A stretch of 45,572 bases of DNA, from the NCBI GenBank assembly GCA_000310025.1, contig FN649739.1, positions 2,779,847 through 2,825,418 on the forward strand, given 5' to 3'. Positions within the stretch are counted from its first letter, which is position 1, and each line of letters starts with the position of its first letter. Made by a program: the position numbers and the translations under genes. The DNA is from Ectocarpus siliculosus (Eukaryota > Sar > Phaeophyceae > Ectocarpales > Ectocarpaceae). Of the stretch, positions 45,303-45,572 are shown piece after piece. The notes beneath the pieces are model-generated. The model was not told where the DNA came from. It did no database searches and was given only the letters and a program-made list of their open reading frames with translations.

Positions 45303-45572
45303 CTGTCCACATCGCGTCGCAATCGTGTAGCAGTCCCAAGTAGCAAGAGGCAGAGAATAGGTTGGCATCGTCAGCAACAAATGAAAAAACGCGCCGGGAC
45401 GATGCGTAACGCAAGTAGCCGGCATTCCTTGGAGTAGAGCTTCCTCTGCCCCCCCCCCCCCCCCCCCCCACCAGGGGGGCGGACCCAACTTTCTTTTCTC
45501 CATTCGCCAAAACCTAGGGAAAAAAGGGGTCGGTTCCCCCGTGGGGCCCGGGGGGGGGGGGCAAAAAACCCC
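45303..45572. other. Contig edge, low-complexity end
   Basis: It contains a run of about 20 C (about 45451-45470) and ends in mixed homopolymers (G, A and C runs) that look like poor contig-end sequence. No exon is recognised; upstream exons of the TPR gene should lie beyond it. Confidence 0.5.

Overview
The window looks like one draft contig from an intron-rich, multicellular-type eukaryote, most likely a brown alga (stramenopile). The reasons are long GT-AG introns of several hundred bases, abundant dispersed repeats, a polycystin-type channel beside an intramembrane protease, chromovirus-like and LINE elements, and a short CCCTAA tract. The organism is an inference. I see no operons, bacterial genes, tRNA/rRNA genes or CRISPR arrays.

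Layout: (1) 570-2942, minus: a two-exon arginine-rich gene fragment with weak resemblance to the GET2/CAML receptor family. (2) 3870-14041, plus: a signal-peptide-peptidase-like (SPPL) aspartyl protease. Its 12 exons join in phase to give 665 codons plus a stop. Intron 1 holds a pogo-like DNA transposon remnant. (3) 14042-16377: intergenic space between converging genes. (4) about 31724-16378, minus: a polycystin-2-like (TRPP) channel in about 16-18 small exons, with a 5'-truncated LINE, a SINE and a second LINE fragment in its introns. (5) 32.2-40.55 kb: three copies of one dispersed repeat (two direct, one inverted). The third is split by a nearly pristine Ty3/Gypsy-type element (34887-40127) that has pol but no gag or protease. 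(6) 40.6-40.9 kb: an interstitial telomere-like tract between 16-bp inverted repeats. (7) 43533-45302, minus: a TPR gene of the kinesin-light-chain type, with one apparent 1-bp frameshift and its 5' exons off the window.

The most unusual signal is a LINE/SINE group whose copies end in poly(C), not poly(A). The LINE's stop codon lies 7 nt before the C tail, so there is almost no 3' UTR. SINE-like copies share the same 3' end. Several 5'-truncated copies start directly after a C run, and most assembly breaks in the contig fall at C/G homopolymers. A second recurring signal is tandem duplication of exon edges, splice site included, inside the neighbouring introns of both large genes.
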